From NCBI RefSeq assembly GCF_000007345.1, contig NC_003552.1:5208001-5272000 (forward strand): a stretch of 64,000 bases of DNA, given 5' to 3'. This document shows, in pieces, positions 37,401-47,500 of this stretch. The position numbers were made by a program, and so were the translations under genes. The notes below the pieces were generated by a model that was not told the DNA's origin, ran no database searches, and saw only the letters and a list, made by a program, of their open reading frames with translations. This DNA comes from Methanosarcina acetivorans C2A. GTDB lineage: Archaea > Halobacteriota > Methanosarcinia > Methanosarcinales > Methanosarcinaceae. The stretch's first letter is position 1, and each line of letters opens with the position of its first letter.

Positions 37401-40400
37401 CCAGCATCGACGGAATCCTGTACAACAAGGACATCACAACTTTGATACGATGTCCGCCAGGAAAGACCGATCCTGTAACCATCCCGGACAGCGTCACCAC
37501 CATTGATGTCTCTGCGTTCTCTGGCTGCACCGGTCTTACCTCTGTGACCATTCCGGACGGTGTCACCAGCATCGGCACCTATGCGTTCTACGGCTGCTCC
37601 GGACTGGCAACCGTGACCATCCCGGACAGCGTCACCACCATTGATGCCAGTGCGTTCCGTGACTGCACCGCCCTTGCCTCTGTGACCATCGGAAACAATG
37701 TAACCAGCATCGGCTACTATGCGTTCCGCGACTGCTCCGGACTGACAACAGTGACCATCCCGGACAGCGTCACCAGCATCCCAAGCTATGCGTTCAGTGG
37801 CTGCTCCGGACTGACAGCAGTAACCATCGGCAGCGGAGTCACCAGCATAGGTGAGAATGCGTTCTCTGGTTGCTCTGCTCTGGCCGCAATCGATGTCGAT
37901 ACCGATAACAGTGTGTACGCCAGCATCGATGGTATCCTGTACAACAAGGCCATCACAACGCTGATACAATGTCCCTCTGGACAGACAGGTTCTGTAACCA
38001 TCCCGGACAGCGTCACCAGTATCGGGAGACTTGCGTTCCTCGACTGCAGTGCCCCGATTGTCATGGTGTTCGAGGGCAACGCGCCGACGGTAGCCACGTA
38101 CTGGAATTATAATTGCCCTAATATAGCAGTCTACTACTACGAAGGGGCTACCGGCTTCACAACCCCGCTGTGGAATGGTGTTCCGTGCTACCCTGCTCTC
38201 GTCGCCGCGACCGGCAATTTCAGCTCGAACATCGTCTATGGCAGCGCACCGCTCACGGTAGAGTTCACCTATACGGGCGTGGGAGCGAACACGTTCGCCT
38301 GGGACTTCGGCAATGACGGCACGGTGGACAGCACGGCGAGGAACCCCGGTTATACCTATAATGTACCCGGTACCTACTCGGTCAGGCTGAATGTCAGCAA
38401 CCCCTGGGGCAGCGACAGTGAGGTCAAGACCGACTACATCACCATAGTCGAACCGGTCGATAACTTTACCTATATCTCCGACGGCACCTCGGTGACCATA
38501 ACCGGTTACACTGGTCCGGTCGGCGATGTCGTCATACCGAGCACGATCAAGGGCATGCCTGTTACAACCATCAGCGCCAGTGCGTTTAAGAGCAATACCA
38601 ACATCACCTCGGCGACCACACCGGACAGCGTCACCAGCATAGGTGACAACGCGTTCCAAAGCTGCTCCGGACTGACAACAGTGACCATCGGCAGCGGAGT
38701 CACCAGCATCGGCGACAGCGCGTTCTACGGCTGCAACGCCCTGACCTCGGTGACCATAGGAAACAATGTCACCACCATCGGCACCTATGCGTTCCGCGGC
38801 TGCACCGCCCTTACTTCGGTGACCATCCCGGACAGCGTCACCAGCATCGGCACCTATGCGTTCTATGGCTGCACCTATCTTACCTCGGTGACCATCGGAA
38901 ACAATGTCACCAGCGTCGGCAGTAGTGCGTTTCAGGACTGCAGCGTTCTGACCTCGGTAACCATCCCGAACAGTGTCACCGAAATCGGCAGCCATGCGTT
39001 CCGCGACTGCACCACCCTTACTTCGGTGATCATCCCGGACAGCGTCACCAGCATCGGCAGCAGTGTGTTCCGTGACTGCAGCGCTCTGACCTCGGTTACC
39101 GTAGGAAACAATGTCACCAGCATCGGCAGCAGTATGTTCCGCGACTGCACCGCCCTTACCTCGGTGATGTTCACGGGCAATGCTCCTGATTCTGTGAGCA
39201 GCAGCTGGGTGGATGGATGTCCCGACCTGGTGGTGTACTACTACGAAGGTGCCACCGGCTTCACCACACCGATGTGGAACGGCGTCGCCTGTTACCCGCT
39301 GGCAGTGGCACCGGTGGCGGACTTCGAGGCCGACGTGATATCAGGAATCGGCCCTATGATTGTGAATTTCACCGACCTGTCCACCAGATCTCCGGATACC
39401 TGGGAATGGGACTTTGATAACGACGGAACTGTGGACTCAACTGAGCAGAACCCCTCGTATACATATACTTCAGCCGGTACTTACACTGTCAACCTTACGG
39501 TTGCGAATGCAAACGGTACCGATTCCGAGCTAAAGACTGATTACATCATTGTATCTTCTACACCTGCAGAACCTGAACCGATTGCTGCTTTTACTGCTAA
39601 TATAATTGCCGGAACTGCTCCTCTCACTGTGAATTTCACGGACCAGTCCACAGGTTCACCTACTGCCTGGGCATGGGACTTTGACAACGACGGAAACGTG
39701 GACTCAAGCGAACAGAACCCGAGCTACACTTATAATGCAGCCGGAAATTACACCGTAAATCTGACTGTAGAAAATGCCGCTGGCATGGACTTCGAGTTAA
39801 AAACGGATTACATAGAAGTTTCCGAAGCTTCCGGGTCAACTGTAACTCTCTATTTCGACCCGGAAAGTTCCTCAGTTGCAGAAAACGAATCTACTGAAAT
39901 AAATCTCGTTGCAAGCAATTTCCCTGAAGGCTTTTCGGGCTACAACCTGACCATTGCTATCGACGACCCGGCTGTTGCCGAGATCGTGGACATCGAGTAC
40001 CCGACCTGGGCTTTGATTACTGAAAACTCTTCCCTGCCCTGGACTTCAATCTACCTGAAGGCTGTTGACGGAGAAGATACCGTAAAGGAAGGAGGAACAG
40101 ATGTTGTGCTTGCAACTCTTACGGTTTCTGGAAAGGAGAAAGGATCTGCGAATCTATCCATAGGAGTTGACCGTCTGGATGACGATTCAGGAGAAACTAT
40201 AGAGCCAGAGTTTTTAACCGGAAAAATTGAAGTAACCCTTCTTTCTCCTCTTCCTGATCAGGAATATGCTCCAAAAGATCTCAATGGAGATGGACTATAT
40301 GAAGACCTTACTGGGAACGGCGAGTTCAGTTTTGTGGATATTGTGGCGTACTTCCATAACATGGACTGGATAGAGGAAAATATGCCGGTGGAGTACTTCG

Positions 40401-40462
40401 ACTTCAACGGAAATGGAAGGATAGACTTTGATGATGTGGTGGATATGTTTGCAATGATATAA
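34439..40462 (+). CDS. Secreted FENGF/PKD/BspA-LRR protein with cohesin-like and dockerin-like tail
   Basis: Exported mosaic of 2007 residues, a sister of the 19.5-24.8 kb gene. The frame is open upstream to 34331 but that part is leader RNA; the chosen ATG gives MQKKRFFVL as in the sister and follows GAGGAAT. The signal peptide is 1-27 and a beta-rich domain covers 29-155. The 'FENGF' domain is about 160-415, with NGEGPDLAVFENGF and 'FAELAYVEVSTDG'. Three PKD domains follow (417-675), then about 17 LRRs (677-1254) with 'YASIDGILYNK' inserts, a PKD-like domain, about nine more LRRs (1340-1623), two PKD domains, a cohesin-like domain (1797-1935) and dockerin-like loops (1939-2007). Compared with the sister the array is split and extra PKD domains are present, so modules shuffle between paralogues. 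Confidence 0.95.
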   Translation: MQKKRFFVLTTIMLLLSIAMLAMPAVAIGEATITRTITPSEVSDGDTYNVTLTVSFNIDEDSIAIHEALPADWNLTEVDSGRYIWNTSEEDYTFLDFYGTANLTGVTDTITYSVTVPDGTVSGTYDYGPSYVAGESASEEEFAWTENTIGDNTVTVNGTILNIYSTALENTNPGAPDPGIPGFVGPNGDGKTDCGTVNPIFITWASTVVDYSPANQSITAGFSNPSLALGPVTGDNFNIVSLGDLDQDQINAGELPGSVTLGFDLPIANGEGPDLAVFENGFIATGTEKIFAELAYVEVSTDGIVFARFPSIFLTSGEVGGYGSIDPTDVYNLAGKHVNAYGDSWGTPFDLSTLAQAPEVLNGSVNLNSINYVRIVDIPGSGDFKDSRGNPIYDAWVTWGSGGLDLEAVGVINVGVVSAPVANFTPDVTSGTAPLTVHFNDESTGVIFDYAWDFNNDGIVDSTLQNPSFTYEAPGTYTVSLTVSNTGGSSTETKADYIVAALPDSPVADFSVDVTSGSAPLTVQFTDLTTNGPVSWAWDFESDGIIDSYEQNPSWTYNAAGNYTVTMTATNLVASDTVTRVNLTSVENLPPMADFSADPVATLIGCSVQFTDLSTNSPTSWQWDFNNDGTIDSTMQNPSYTYTTAGTYTVNLTVSNPAGSGDEVKTDYIVVKEQASHASDFTYTSDGSSITITEYTGSDGIVIIPAEIEGLPVTTIGASAFYGCSAPTTVTIPNSVTTIGDSAFQDCSALTTVSIPDSVTTIGDNAFMSCSALTTVNIPDSVTTIGNYAFQDCSALTTVTIGSGVTTIGTSAFQDCSALATVTIGSGVTTIGTSAFQDCSALTTVTIPDSVTTIGDSAFGGCSGLTIVTIGSGVTSIGGVTSSSSFVFSDCPTLIAIDVDTDNSAYASIDGILYSKDATTLIRCPLGKTGPVSVPNSVTTIERVAFSGCTGLTSVAIPDSITSIGDYAFSSCSALTAIDVDTDNSVYASIDGILYNKDITTLIRCPPGKTDPVTIPDSVTTIDVSAFSGCTGLTSVTIPDGVTSIGTYAFYGCSGLATVTIPDSVTTIDASAFRDCTALASVTIGNNVTSIGYYAFRDCSGLTTVTIPDSVTSIPSYAFSGCSGLTAVTIGSGVTSIGENAFSGCSALAAIDVDTDNSVYASIDGILYNKAITTLIQCPSGQTGSVTIPDSVTSIGRLAFLDCSAPIVMVFEGNAPTVATYWNYNCPNIAVYYYEGATGFTTPLWNGVPCYPALVAATGNFSSNIVYGSAPLTVEFTYTGVGANTFAWDFGNDGTVDSTARNPGYTYNVPGTYSVRLNVSNPWGSDSEVKTDYITIVEPVDNFTYISDGTSVTITGYTGPVGDVVIPSTIKGMPVTTISASAFKSNTNITSATTPDSVTSIGDNAFQSCSGLTTVTIGSGVTSIGDSAFYGCNALTSVTIGNNVTTIGTYAFRGCTALTSVTIPDSVTSIGTYAFYGCTYLTSVTIGNNVTSVGSSAFQDCSVLTSVTIPNSVTEIGSHAFRDCTTLTSVIIPDSVTSIGSSVFRDCSALTSVTVGNNVTSIGSSMFRDCTALTSVMFTGNAPDSVSSSWVDGCPDLVVYYYEGATGFTTPMWNGVACYPLAVAPVADFEADVISGIGPMIVNFTDLSTRSPDTWEWDFDNDGTVDSTEQNPSYTYTSAGTYTVNLTVANANGTDSELKTDYIIVSSTPAEPEPIAAFTANIIAGTAPLTVNFTDQSTGSPTAWAWDFDNDGNVDSSEQNPSYTYNAAGNYTVNLTVENAAGMDFELKTDYIEVSEASGSTVTLYFDPESSSVAENESTEINLVASNFPEGFSGYNLTIAIDDPAVAEIVDIEYPTWALITENSSLPWTSIYLKAVDGEDTVKEGGTDVVLATLTVSGKEKGSANLSIGVDRLDDDSGETIEPEFLTGKIEVTLLSPLPDQEYAPKDLNGDGLYEDLTGNGEFSFVDIVAYFHNMDWIEENMPVEYFDFNGNGRIDFDDVVDMFAMI
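36470..39310 (+). repeat. Split array of about 26 LRR-coding 69-bp repeats
   Basis: About 17 units (36470-38200) and about nine units (38460-39310) flank a PKD-like segment. Several units in 36600-37000 are almost identical at the DNA level, for example repeated GCGTTCCAGGATTGCTCCGC, pointing to recent local expansion. Confidence 0.85.
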
Positions 40463-40483
40463 GAAAAAGAAAAAAGATGACGG

Positions 40484-40540
40484 GAAAATGGAGAAAACTT
40501 TCCCATGTTCCCTTCTATTTTTTCCCTTTTTTTCCTTTTT
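40484..40540 (+). terminator. Possible terminator after the 34.4-40.5 kb gene
   Basis: GGGAAA and TTTCCC form a hairpin, followed by several T-rich runs (ATTTTTTCCCTTTTTTTCC). This replaces the remnant-type terminator found after other genes. Confidence 0.4.
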
Positions 40541-40554
40541 GAGTCTCATGGAGC

Positions 40555-40740
40555 CGGAAAAGCTCTTAGAAGTTTCCCTGAATATCATCATCGTTTCGGT
40601 GATTTCCCTTGAGGTCTCCCTTTCAGCCCCGGATTTCACAAAACTGTACCCTGGAAAAAACAGTAGGCTCCGGTGTCTCATCTCAAAAACATAGGGAACT
40701 GCGACGTAAATTTTACACCCATAGTGTGAATGTACGAAAC
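40555..40740 (+). pseudogene. Fragment of the beta-rich C-terminal domain gene
   Basis: This stretch aligns with about 3965-4150 of the first gene: TCCCTGAAT...GGTGATTTCCCTTGAGGTCTC...CTGTACCCTGGAAAAA...AACTGCGACGTAAATTTTAC. Frame and stop codons are broken. It is the longest remnant of the C-terminal domain outside an intact gene and shows that this locus once ended like the first gene. Confidence 0.75.
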
Positions 40741-40857
40741 AAAGAATGTGCAGGTAATTGAGGCTCTAATATGGACAGCAATCATAACACAAATCGTTAG
40801 CTGAAGAATTTATTCCCTTAATACTTGTTAGAAATTCAACAGCTCGTCCTGAAAAAA

Positions 40858-41166
40858 ATGGCTCAATCCACACCGTCGCGTTGGAGCACAATATTTGAAG
40901 AGAGTGCATCAAATATATTTACAGTAATTCTTCAGAGATGTATAACTCAAAAAAATTTTGAAGCTGTGATGAATGTATACGAAAGTCAAGCGTTAGACCC
41001 GCATGTAAAAAGAGAAAGGTTCAGAGAAATTGTTTGAATAAGAAATAGAGGAATTGATCCAAAAAGAGTAAGAGGAAAAGGAATGAAATCCTTAACCTGT
41101 GACCAATGTATTAAACTCTTACTCAAAACACTTACAGGAAATACTTTACTGAGACTTTCATCATAA
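40858..41166 (+). pseudogene. Possible broken small gene
   Basis: From ATG at 40858 a frame reads MAQSTPSRWSTIFEE... to a TGA at 41035, then continues without a break (IRNRGIDPKRVRGKGMK...) to TAA at 41164. The composition and continuation look protein-like, suggesting one gene split by a nonsense mutation. I do not recognise the family. Its end overlaps the stop of the convergent minus-strand gene. Confidence 0.3.
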
Positions 41167-42288
41167 ACGCTTTCTCTTTACTATTATTACAGCAGAAATT
41201 ATAATTCCCGCTCCTGTGAGAATAGAGCAAAATCCGGGACTGGCTTCCGCATCATTTTCTTCTTCATTTTCACTTTCAACAGAATTTCTGGTCTCCATTT
41301 CTTGAATACCGGATTCTTCTTCATCTGCTTTGACTTCAGTTGAATATCCAGTTTTCTGTCCGGTTATGGCAAATGGAGAGAAACCGGAAGTTTTAGCCTC
41401 GAAATAGAAATATTCATCATCTTCATCCACTTTTTCAGCCGAAAGTGAATTCCATATATCATCATCAAAGTGCTGGAGAGTGATTGAATCTATATCAATC
41501 TCATTTTCTGTGACCCAAGCTTTGCTTACCTTGAAACCAACGCTTGAATTCTCAATGTTTTCCGGGGTTGCAAAACCTTCGTTTCCTACCCAGATATTCA
41601 GGTACCGATAAATATTTCCTTCGGGTTCGGTTGGAGTTAGCGTCGATTTTTCTTTCAACTCTTCAACAATAGTGGTGATTTTTCCTGCACTCTTTTTGGC
41701 ATCAAATTCTATATAAGTAACTGGAGTGGCGTTCTGCGGAAACTCAAATTTAATATGATTTCCGTTTGTAACAAACTGCTGGGAAATTTCCTTTACCTTA
41801 ACGTTACTGGCGGGTTCGGGAGAACCTCCACCGCCGCCAGAAGAACTGCTGGAAGAACCACCGGAAGAACCACCGGAAGAACTGCCGGAATTGGAATTAA
41901 CCACATCAACATGGACCGGGACCCGTATCCCGGTCATCACTTCAGTTCCGGAAGTTGGATAAACCAAAATTTTACAGTCCACATCAGTTTCGGCAGAAGA
42001 AGGCACAGCGAGTATTACTTTTACTTCTTTGTTTTCCCCGGCCTGGAGAGTAAAAGAAGAGGGAGATATAGAGAACCAGCTCTCATATGTAGAATTATCG
42101 ATATTGATTTCATAACTTGCAGATTCGCTGCCAGTATTAATCACGTATAACAATTGTTCTTCCTGAGCCCCGGGATTAAGCTCGAAACTCATCTTTCCAG
42201 GGCTGACTCCTACTCCTACCTCTGCTGCAGATACAGCCTGTACCGATATGAGAAATATGGTCATAATTATTGCAATTTTTTTAAGCAT
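41161..42288 (-). CDS. Membrane-anchored PGF-pre-PGF domain protein
   Basis: Exported protein of 375 residues. The signal peptide is 1-22 (cut after VSA). A beta-sandwich (about 23-130, VGVSPGKMSFELNPG...) is followed by a Ser/Gly linker (131-157). Residues about 158-310 match the PGF-pre-PGF domain of archaeal surface proteins (HIKFEFPQNATPVTYIEFDA...'YFEAKTSGFSPFAITG'). An acidic stalk leads to the C-terminal tail ASPGFCSILTGAG, a hydrophobic helix and KRKRL, which is a PGF-CTERM-like archaeosortase sorting signal. The protein is therefore probably processed and lipid-anchored at the outer membrane face. GAGGT lies nine bases before the start. The propeller gene lies 143 bases upstream on the same strand and may share its transcript. 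Confidence 0.93.
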   Translation of the reverse strand: MLKKIAIIMTIFLISVQAVSAAEVGVGVSPGKMSFELNPGAQEEQLLYVINTGSESASYEINIDNSTYESWFSISPSSFTLQAGENKEVKVILAVPSSAETDVDCKILVYPTSGTEVMTGIRVPVHVDVVNSNSGSSSGGSSGGSSSSSSGGGGGSPEPASNVKVKEISQQFVTNGNHIKFEFPQNATPVTYIEFDAKKSAGKITTIVEELKEKSTLTPTEPEGNIYRYLNIWVGNEGFATPENIENSSVGFKVSKAWVTENEIDIDSITLQHFDDDIWNSLSAEKVDEDDEYFYFEAKTSGFSPFAITGQKTGYSTEVKADEEESGIQEMETRNSVESENEEENDAEASPGFCSILTGAGIIISAVIIVKRKRL

Positions 42289-42431
42289 ATTATATACCTC
42301 AAAGTGTTTTTTATCTTAATACATACAGAACTTTACAATAATTTGAAAATTAAAATAATGAAGTCAGGAGGGACTTTGGGATATTTCATAACGTATTCCA
42401 CACCTGAAATATGGGATAGAAAGAACAGGTT

Positions 42432-43925
42432 TTATACCTCCTCCCCCCAGAAAATCAAACTTTCTCCTGCTTGATCCAGCTCTCCTTCGTATCCGGCAGG
42501 CACATCAAGCACGAGTTCCACTTCTTCCGTGTTTAGGCTTGAGATCAGCTGTGAATATTGGTTCCAGAAATTGGACCCTAAGAAGAGCGAATCATTGTAC
42601 AGCTGAGTGTTGCCTTCTTCAGGTTCGGCTGAAATGGTCACATTAGAGTTTCCGGCATTAGTGATATTCAGGTGTACGACGCTTCTCTCGCCAGAAGCCA
42701 GAGACCCAAAATCAAGATCGGACATATTGCACTTGATAGAAACCGATGGCAAAACTTCTTCAGGGTCGGCAAAGGCATAGACCCGTCCGTCAGCTCCAAT
42801 TGTGAAGAGTATCCCGTCGGAAATTGCAGGTGAAGCGCCCCCAGAGGGATAACTCCAGACTACATCCCCTGTATAAGCATCGAGAGCATATGTGTCAGCG
42901 TATCCGAAGTAATCATCTTCGGCGTATTTTCCTACAAAAACCATACCATCTGCAACCGCAACTGATGCGGTCCAGCCCCCGATCTTATCTTCGGCAGAAG
43001 TATTCCAGACCAGTTCATGGGTTGTTGCGTCGAAACAGTAAGTTTCGATTGTGCTAAATCCGGGGCATCCACCCGAGATATAGACATTACCGTAAGCAAT
43101 AGCCGGGGTGGTAGAAACATCGGTGCTTGGAACGGTTTCACTCCAGAGGATTGAACCGTCTTCGGCGTCCAGGGCGTAAAGATTTCCGTCGTAAGTGGTT
43201 GCATAGACAACCCCCTCAGAAACTGCAGGAGACCCGCCTGCCTCGTAAGATAGCGTCTGGTTCCAGAGCTCGTCCCCATTCTCCGCATCGACGCAGTAAA
43301 CGTGACCCGGAGAACTAAAGAGTGGCCCGCTTGTCATGTAAACCTTTCCTTCGCAATAAGCTGGTGTGCCAATGGCAACCCCGGTAACTGTAAAGTTCCA
43401 GAGTTCCTCTTCGGTTTCGGCGTCCCTACAGTAATAATGGTGAGATTCTCCATCACTATCGAATACTTTCCCATCTGCAACCATTGCCCCACCGTTGAGA
43501 GCATCCGCCCGTCCATACCATATCTTTCCGTTGTCATAGCAAAGAGAAGACCAACAGGGTGTAACCAGACCTATTTCGTCGGAAGAAATTACATTGCCCG
43601 TAAATTCATCAATGGTCACTATCCTTAATTCATCGGGATTTGTTGACATCGAGTCGGGAGCGTGGTCTACTCCACACTTGACAAAGACTTTCCCGTCAGC
43701 TATAACAGGCGAAGAGCTGGGAATTGCCCAGATAGGATCGCTTACCCAGAGCAGTTTATCAGTATCAGGAGCTTCACCCGAGGAGAAACCGGTGTGTGCA
43801 ACGTCTTTATGGAACTGGCTCCAGGTATCGGTATTGTTAGAAGCCATGGTTGTTGAGGAAAGTAATAAAATGAACAGAAAAAACAGAATAACTGGAATAA
43901 ATTTTATTTTTACATTCAGATTCAT
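42432..43925 (-). CDS. Secreted PQQ-propeller protein with a beta-rich C-terminal domain
   Basis: Exported protein of 497 residues. The signal peptide is about 1-28, a hydrophobic stretch ending in TTMAS. One PQQ-like propeller (about 32-385) begins 'DTWSQFHKDVAHTGFSSGEAP', like the second propeller of the first gene. The C-terminal domain (about 390-497; LDFGSLASGE...LFLGSNFWNQY...VPAGYEGE) is homologous to that of the first gene (LDFGELYPGK...WNNYWK...VPADYAG), so this family exists in a minimal propeller-plus-tail form. No PKD or membrane anchor is present. It could resemble the ancestral architecture from which the large mosaics grew (inference). Confidence 0.93.
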   Translation of the reverse strand: MNLNVKIKFIPVILFFLFILLLSSTTMASNNTDTWSQFHKDVAHTGFSSGEAPDTDKLLWVSDPIWAIPSSSPVIADGKVFVKCGVDHAPDSMSTNPDELRIVTIDEFTGNVISSDEIGLVTPCWSSLCYDNGKIWYGRADALNGGAMVADGKVFDSDGESHHYYCRDAETEEELWNFTVTGVAIGTPAYCEGKVYMTSGPLFSSPGHVYCVDAENGDELWNQTLSYEAGGSPAVSEGVVYATTYDGNLYALDAEDGSILWSETVPSTDVSTTPAIAYGNVYISGGCPGFSTIETYCFDATTHELVWNTSAEDKIGGWTASVAVADGMVFVGKYAEDDYFGYADTYALDAYTGDVVWSYPSGGASPAISDGILFTIGADGRVYAFADPEEVLPSVSIKCNMSDLDFGSLASGERSVVHLNITNAGNSNVTISAEPEEGNTQLYNDSLFLGSNFWNQYSQLISSLNTEEVELVLDVPAGYEGELDQAGESLIFWGEEV

Positions 43926-43958
43926 ATTTTAGCCTTCCCGATTCCAATGATTGAAATT

Positions 43959-43973
43959 TTTCATATAATTACT
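43959..43973 (-). promoter_or_regulatory. Possible TATA box of the minus-strand propeller gene
   Basis: On the minus strand AGTAATTATATGAA lies about 37 bases before the start codon, with GGAAGG between as a likely ribosome-binding site. A short leader is implied, in contrast to the long plus-strand leaders. Confidence 0.35.
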
Positions 43974-44520
43974 CGAAATTGTTCGTACAAATTCTATAGT
44001 CAGAGGGAGAAAACTTTGGAACAGATGCGGTAAAATTCCCGGAAAGAGTCAGAATGTAGAAAATGCCTGCAAAGCTAACCTGTCATTATGTTCTGATACC
44101 TGAGAGATCCTGACAAATACCGGAAAGATCACTTTTCCATCCTTAAACCTCAATTTAGTTTTCAGCCCTGTTATCGAGTTTTCATACGCTGTAATTTAAA
44201 AAGCAGGATTTCGAAAATCAATGTTTATTTTAAAACAAACTTGATATAGAATTGGATTTGAATAACAAGCGTTATCTTTCAGAATAAGCATTTATTCAAT
44301 TTCTTTTTAGTTGCGAATTTTTTAACTGGTTCTTAAACAAATCAAATATTTTTAACTTAAATATTTTTAACTGGGGAATTTTTTCCGGGTCAAAAAGTAT
44401 ATGAAAATTGATACGAAAAAAATCCAGAAAATTCAGGTGTTAAGCTCTGCAAAGGTAATAAAAATACAGAAGCTTGAAAACACTTTTTTCAATGACAAGA
44501 GTATGAAAAAGAAAAAAGTG
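43974..44520. other. Intergenic region without a supported gene
   Basis: AT-rich. The only structure noted is a 15-bp tandem repeat, AAATATTTTTAACTT and AAATATTTTTAACTG, at about 44344-44373. No ORF or RNA gene is supported. Confidence 0.5.
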
Positions 44521-44547
44521 AAACCTGACCTTTCAATCGAAGGTCAG
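44500..44547 (-). terminator. Terminator hairpin of the CobN-like gene
   Basis: CTGACCTT (44525-44532) and AAGGTCAG (44540-44547) form a perfect 8-bp stem around a 7-base loop. On the minus strand it overlaps the stop codon and is followed by CACTTTTTTCTTTTTC, a T-rich tract. Confidence 0.55.
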
Positions 44548-47500
44548 AGTTTCTTTCTTCTTATCCCTATATAGATTGCACTGAGACTTGCAATTACAAA
44601 GAGCACCCCCACGATATCGGCTCCTGAAAAAGACATCCCCGAAGAGGGACTTTCTTTCTGGATGGCTTCTTTTTGCATCTCATACCCTTCAATATAATTG
44701 GAGTCCCCCGTTTTCTGTGTGTCCGGGACAGGCTGGCTTGTGTCCGTGCCGTACCCTACATCCGAAATGTCTGCTTGCGTCTGGTTTCCCGAGCCGGAAA
44801 CAACTTCGGCTTTCCCAGTGCTACTGCCAGAATGGGACTTATTTTCCTCTTCCTCAGGTTCACTGGGCGTTGTAGGATCTTTGTTATCGAGTTCACTGGA
44901 TGTTGTAGCATCTTCCATTGCTTGACTGAAGCCGGGTATGGATACAAGACCTTCCACAAATTCGGTGAGAAGGACGTTCCCGCAGGTATGATGACAGCAG
45001 GTTGCCCCGTTTTCTGCAACAGACTCGGCATATGCTGTTGCAAGACTCTCAAGAGTCCCGGAGTCACAGTCCCAGTAACCTTTGCGGGCAGCTTCCAGCA
45101 TCCTTCCCGTGATTGATTGGAATGATCCGGGGCTGTTGTCATCAAACCATTCCTGCATCTCAGGGTCATCGATATAGGTCTCATAGATATTTTCCCAGAC
45201 CTCGTCGCTGATGAGGTCAGTGGTGACCTCCCAGCCCCAGACATTATCTACAAACTCGGAAAACATGGAGGCACCGGAGTACCCGGATCCCATCATGCCT
45301 TCTATCCACTTGTCGTTAAAGTAAGTGGAACGCAGGTTTTTACTGAGGTATTCTTGCAGGGTGACCATTTCAGCGCCATCCGCGTCTCTGGTATCCGAGA
45401 CATACATCTCGGGATATTCCCCGGTAAGGTAGTAGACCGCAAGGTTCAGGCCTCCGAAATACTGGAAGAAATCATCGTTATCAAAAGCATCGTAGAGGTT
45501 TGATGTCGAGGAATGGACGCTGGCGTCCACATCCGCAAGGTTCTGGGCAAAAAGCTCCGAACTTTCATAACCCCATATTTCGCTTCCGTAAGCATACCCC
45601 ATGGTGTTCAGGTAAAGTTCCGCAATCGCCTCCTCATCGTCCCAGTTTCCGCTGGCCTCTACCAGGTTGGATACCCCGAGCTCGTAGGTCCCGTCTTTCA
45701 CGGCATAACAGCGCATGGTAGAAAGGGTTTCCGCAAGAGCGGCAGCCTCCGTGGCGTTTCCGGTCTCATTTAAGTATTCTTCATATAGTTCGTCGTAGAG
45801 TGCCTGCGTGCTTTCATTCACATAGTTCGGATAGTTGCCAGCCGGTGCAAGGTTTGCAAGCTTTACCGCATCATCAACCATCTCGATTTTATCCGGAAAA
45901 GCATCCCTCATCCCGGCCGTTACGTAAACAATGTCTATCCGCGGTCTTCCGGGCATTGAAGAATCGTAGCTGGGCAAAAGCTCTTCTTCCGGGATCAGTT
46001 CCACTCCCTGGACTACACCGTTATCGTCCCAGACAGGCTTTACCCCCAGCAGGTAAAGAATCTCGGCTTCAAGGGTCCCGTGGTCCTGAATAAAGTCCAC
46101 CCCGAACCTGGAGAATGCAACTTTGTGAGGATAATCTCCATATTTCTCATAATAGTCCACTAGCAGCCCCTGGGCCAGGAGTTTTCCCATCTTCCAGGTG
46201 GCTTCCGAGGGATAGAGCTCCGGGTTTATTCCATAAAAGTTTCGGCCGGTGGGGACGGCATCCGTCCGGGATACCGGATCGTTTCCGGGCCCAGGAGGGA
46301 TATAGCAGCCGTCGAGGGCAGAAAGAATACGCTCCAGTTCCACATCCGAATCCAGAAGTCTCTGTTTGTACTCAAGCCCGGTAAGCAGGTCCTCGCTTAT
46401 AGTGTCGTTTGTGGTCCCATAGACGGCCAGCTGTGCCTCTTCAGGGTTGGAATCCATGACGATCACTTCCCTGATCATCCTGTCGACCTTTGTGTCAGTA
46501 AGGGGAACTCCCAGCGGATACTCCGTGGTATTCGAATAGAAAGCCGCTTCGACTCGAGATTCAAAAGAGCTCCCGAGCATTGAACGGACCATGTATGCCA
46601 GTTCATCCCAGTGGGGATAAAGGATCTGGTCTTTGTAATCAGCCCCGAATTCGAGATCTGCTGTTACCGAGGAATTGTTCCAGCCGTATAACTGGTTCTG
46701 GGCTTCTTCAGAGTCTGCACTCTCACAAACCACTTTCCAGAGAAGATCATCCGGTTTCGTATCGTTTTCCGGGATTCCTTCCGGGTATCCGGTGGTATTT
46801 GAATAGAATGCGGTTTCGAGATCAGCTCTGAGTTCTTCTCCCACGATTAGCTTGACGAGAGAGAACAGTTCCGAATCATCGGGTTCAAGTACCGAGTCCA
46901 GATATCCGAGCCCCCGTTCAAGGTCCGAACTTACCAGGGGGTCACTCCGGCCGTAGACCAGGTTCTGAGCTTCCTGAACATCCGTTCCGTCACGTATCAC
47001 TTCCCAGATCAGGTTATTGACCTTCGTATCATTCTCAGGTATCCCTTCCGGATACTCCTGATAAAAGGCATTCGTCAAATTAGCCTCAAAGCTGCTGCCC
47101 AGCAGGGCTCTGATAACGTCAGTAAGTTCGTCCTCCTGAGGGTCAAGGCTGTTACAGGAAGGAACCTCGGATAGGACGTGCATTCCATAGGCGATGTAAT
47201 CTCCCTCGATATCTTCAATGTACTGATGCAGAACGTCCCTTACGAAGAGATCAAACTCGGTGGTGTTATAGGCAATCAGTTCGGTTGTGTTGACTCCGAG
47301 TTCCTCGTCAAGGGACAGGCTGTCCATTTCTTCAATAATCTCCGCCTGGTAGGCAACTTTGGTCTGAGTGTTCATCTCGAGCCCGTAATATTCCTGCATG
47401 AGCCTTGTGAGGTTTTCCAGTTCCGCGTATGCCCCTGCCCTTTCCATAGTAGGAGTAAGGTGGTCGATAATAAGGGCATTTCCACGATATTCTGCAGTCT

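Noticed and set aside
37214-38995. Long antisense ORF of 593 codons opposite the LRR array
   Set aside because: The 69-bp coding repeat keeps the antisense frame free of stops over many units. Its product is itself a repeat of low-complexity valine/threonine or Arg/Gly-rich sequence, with no start signal or family resemblance. The same effect creates antisense ORFs at 21-23 kb.
44756-45244. Second CobN-region ORF on the same strand in another frame
   Set aside because: It overlaps the end of the CobN-like gene, whose frame has clear family motifs through to the transmembrane tail, so no frameshift is needed.
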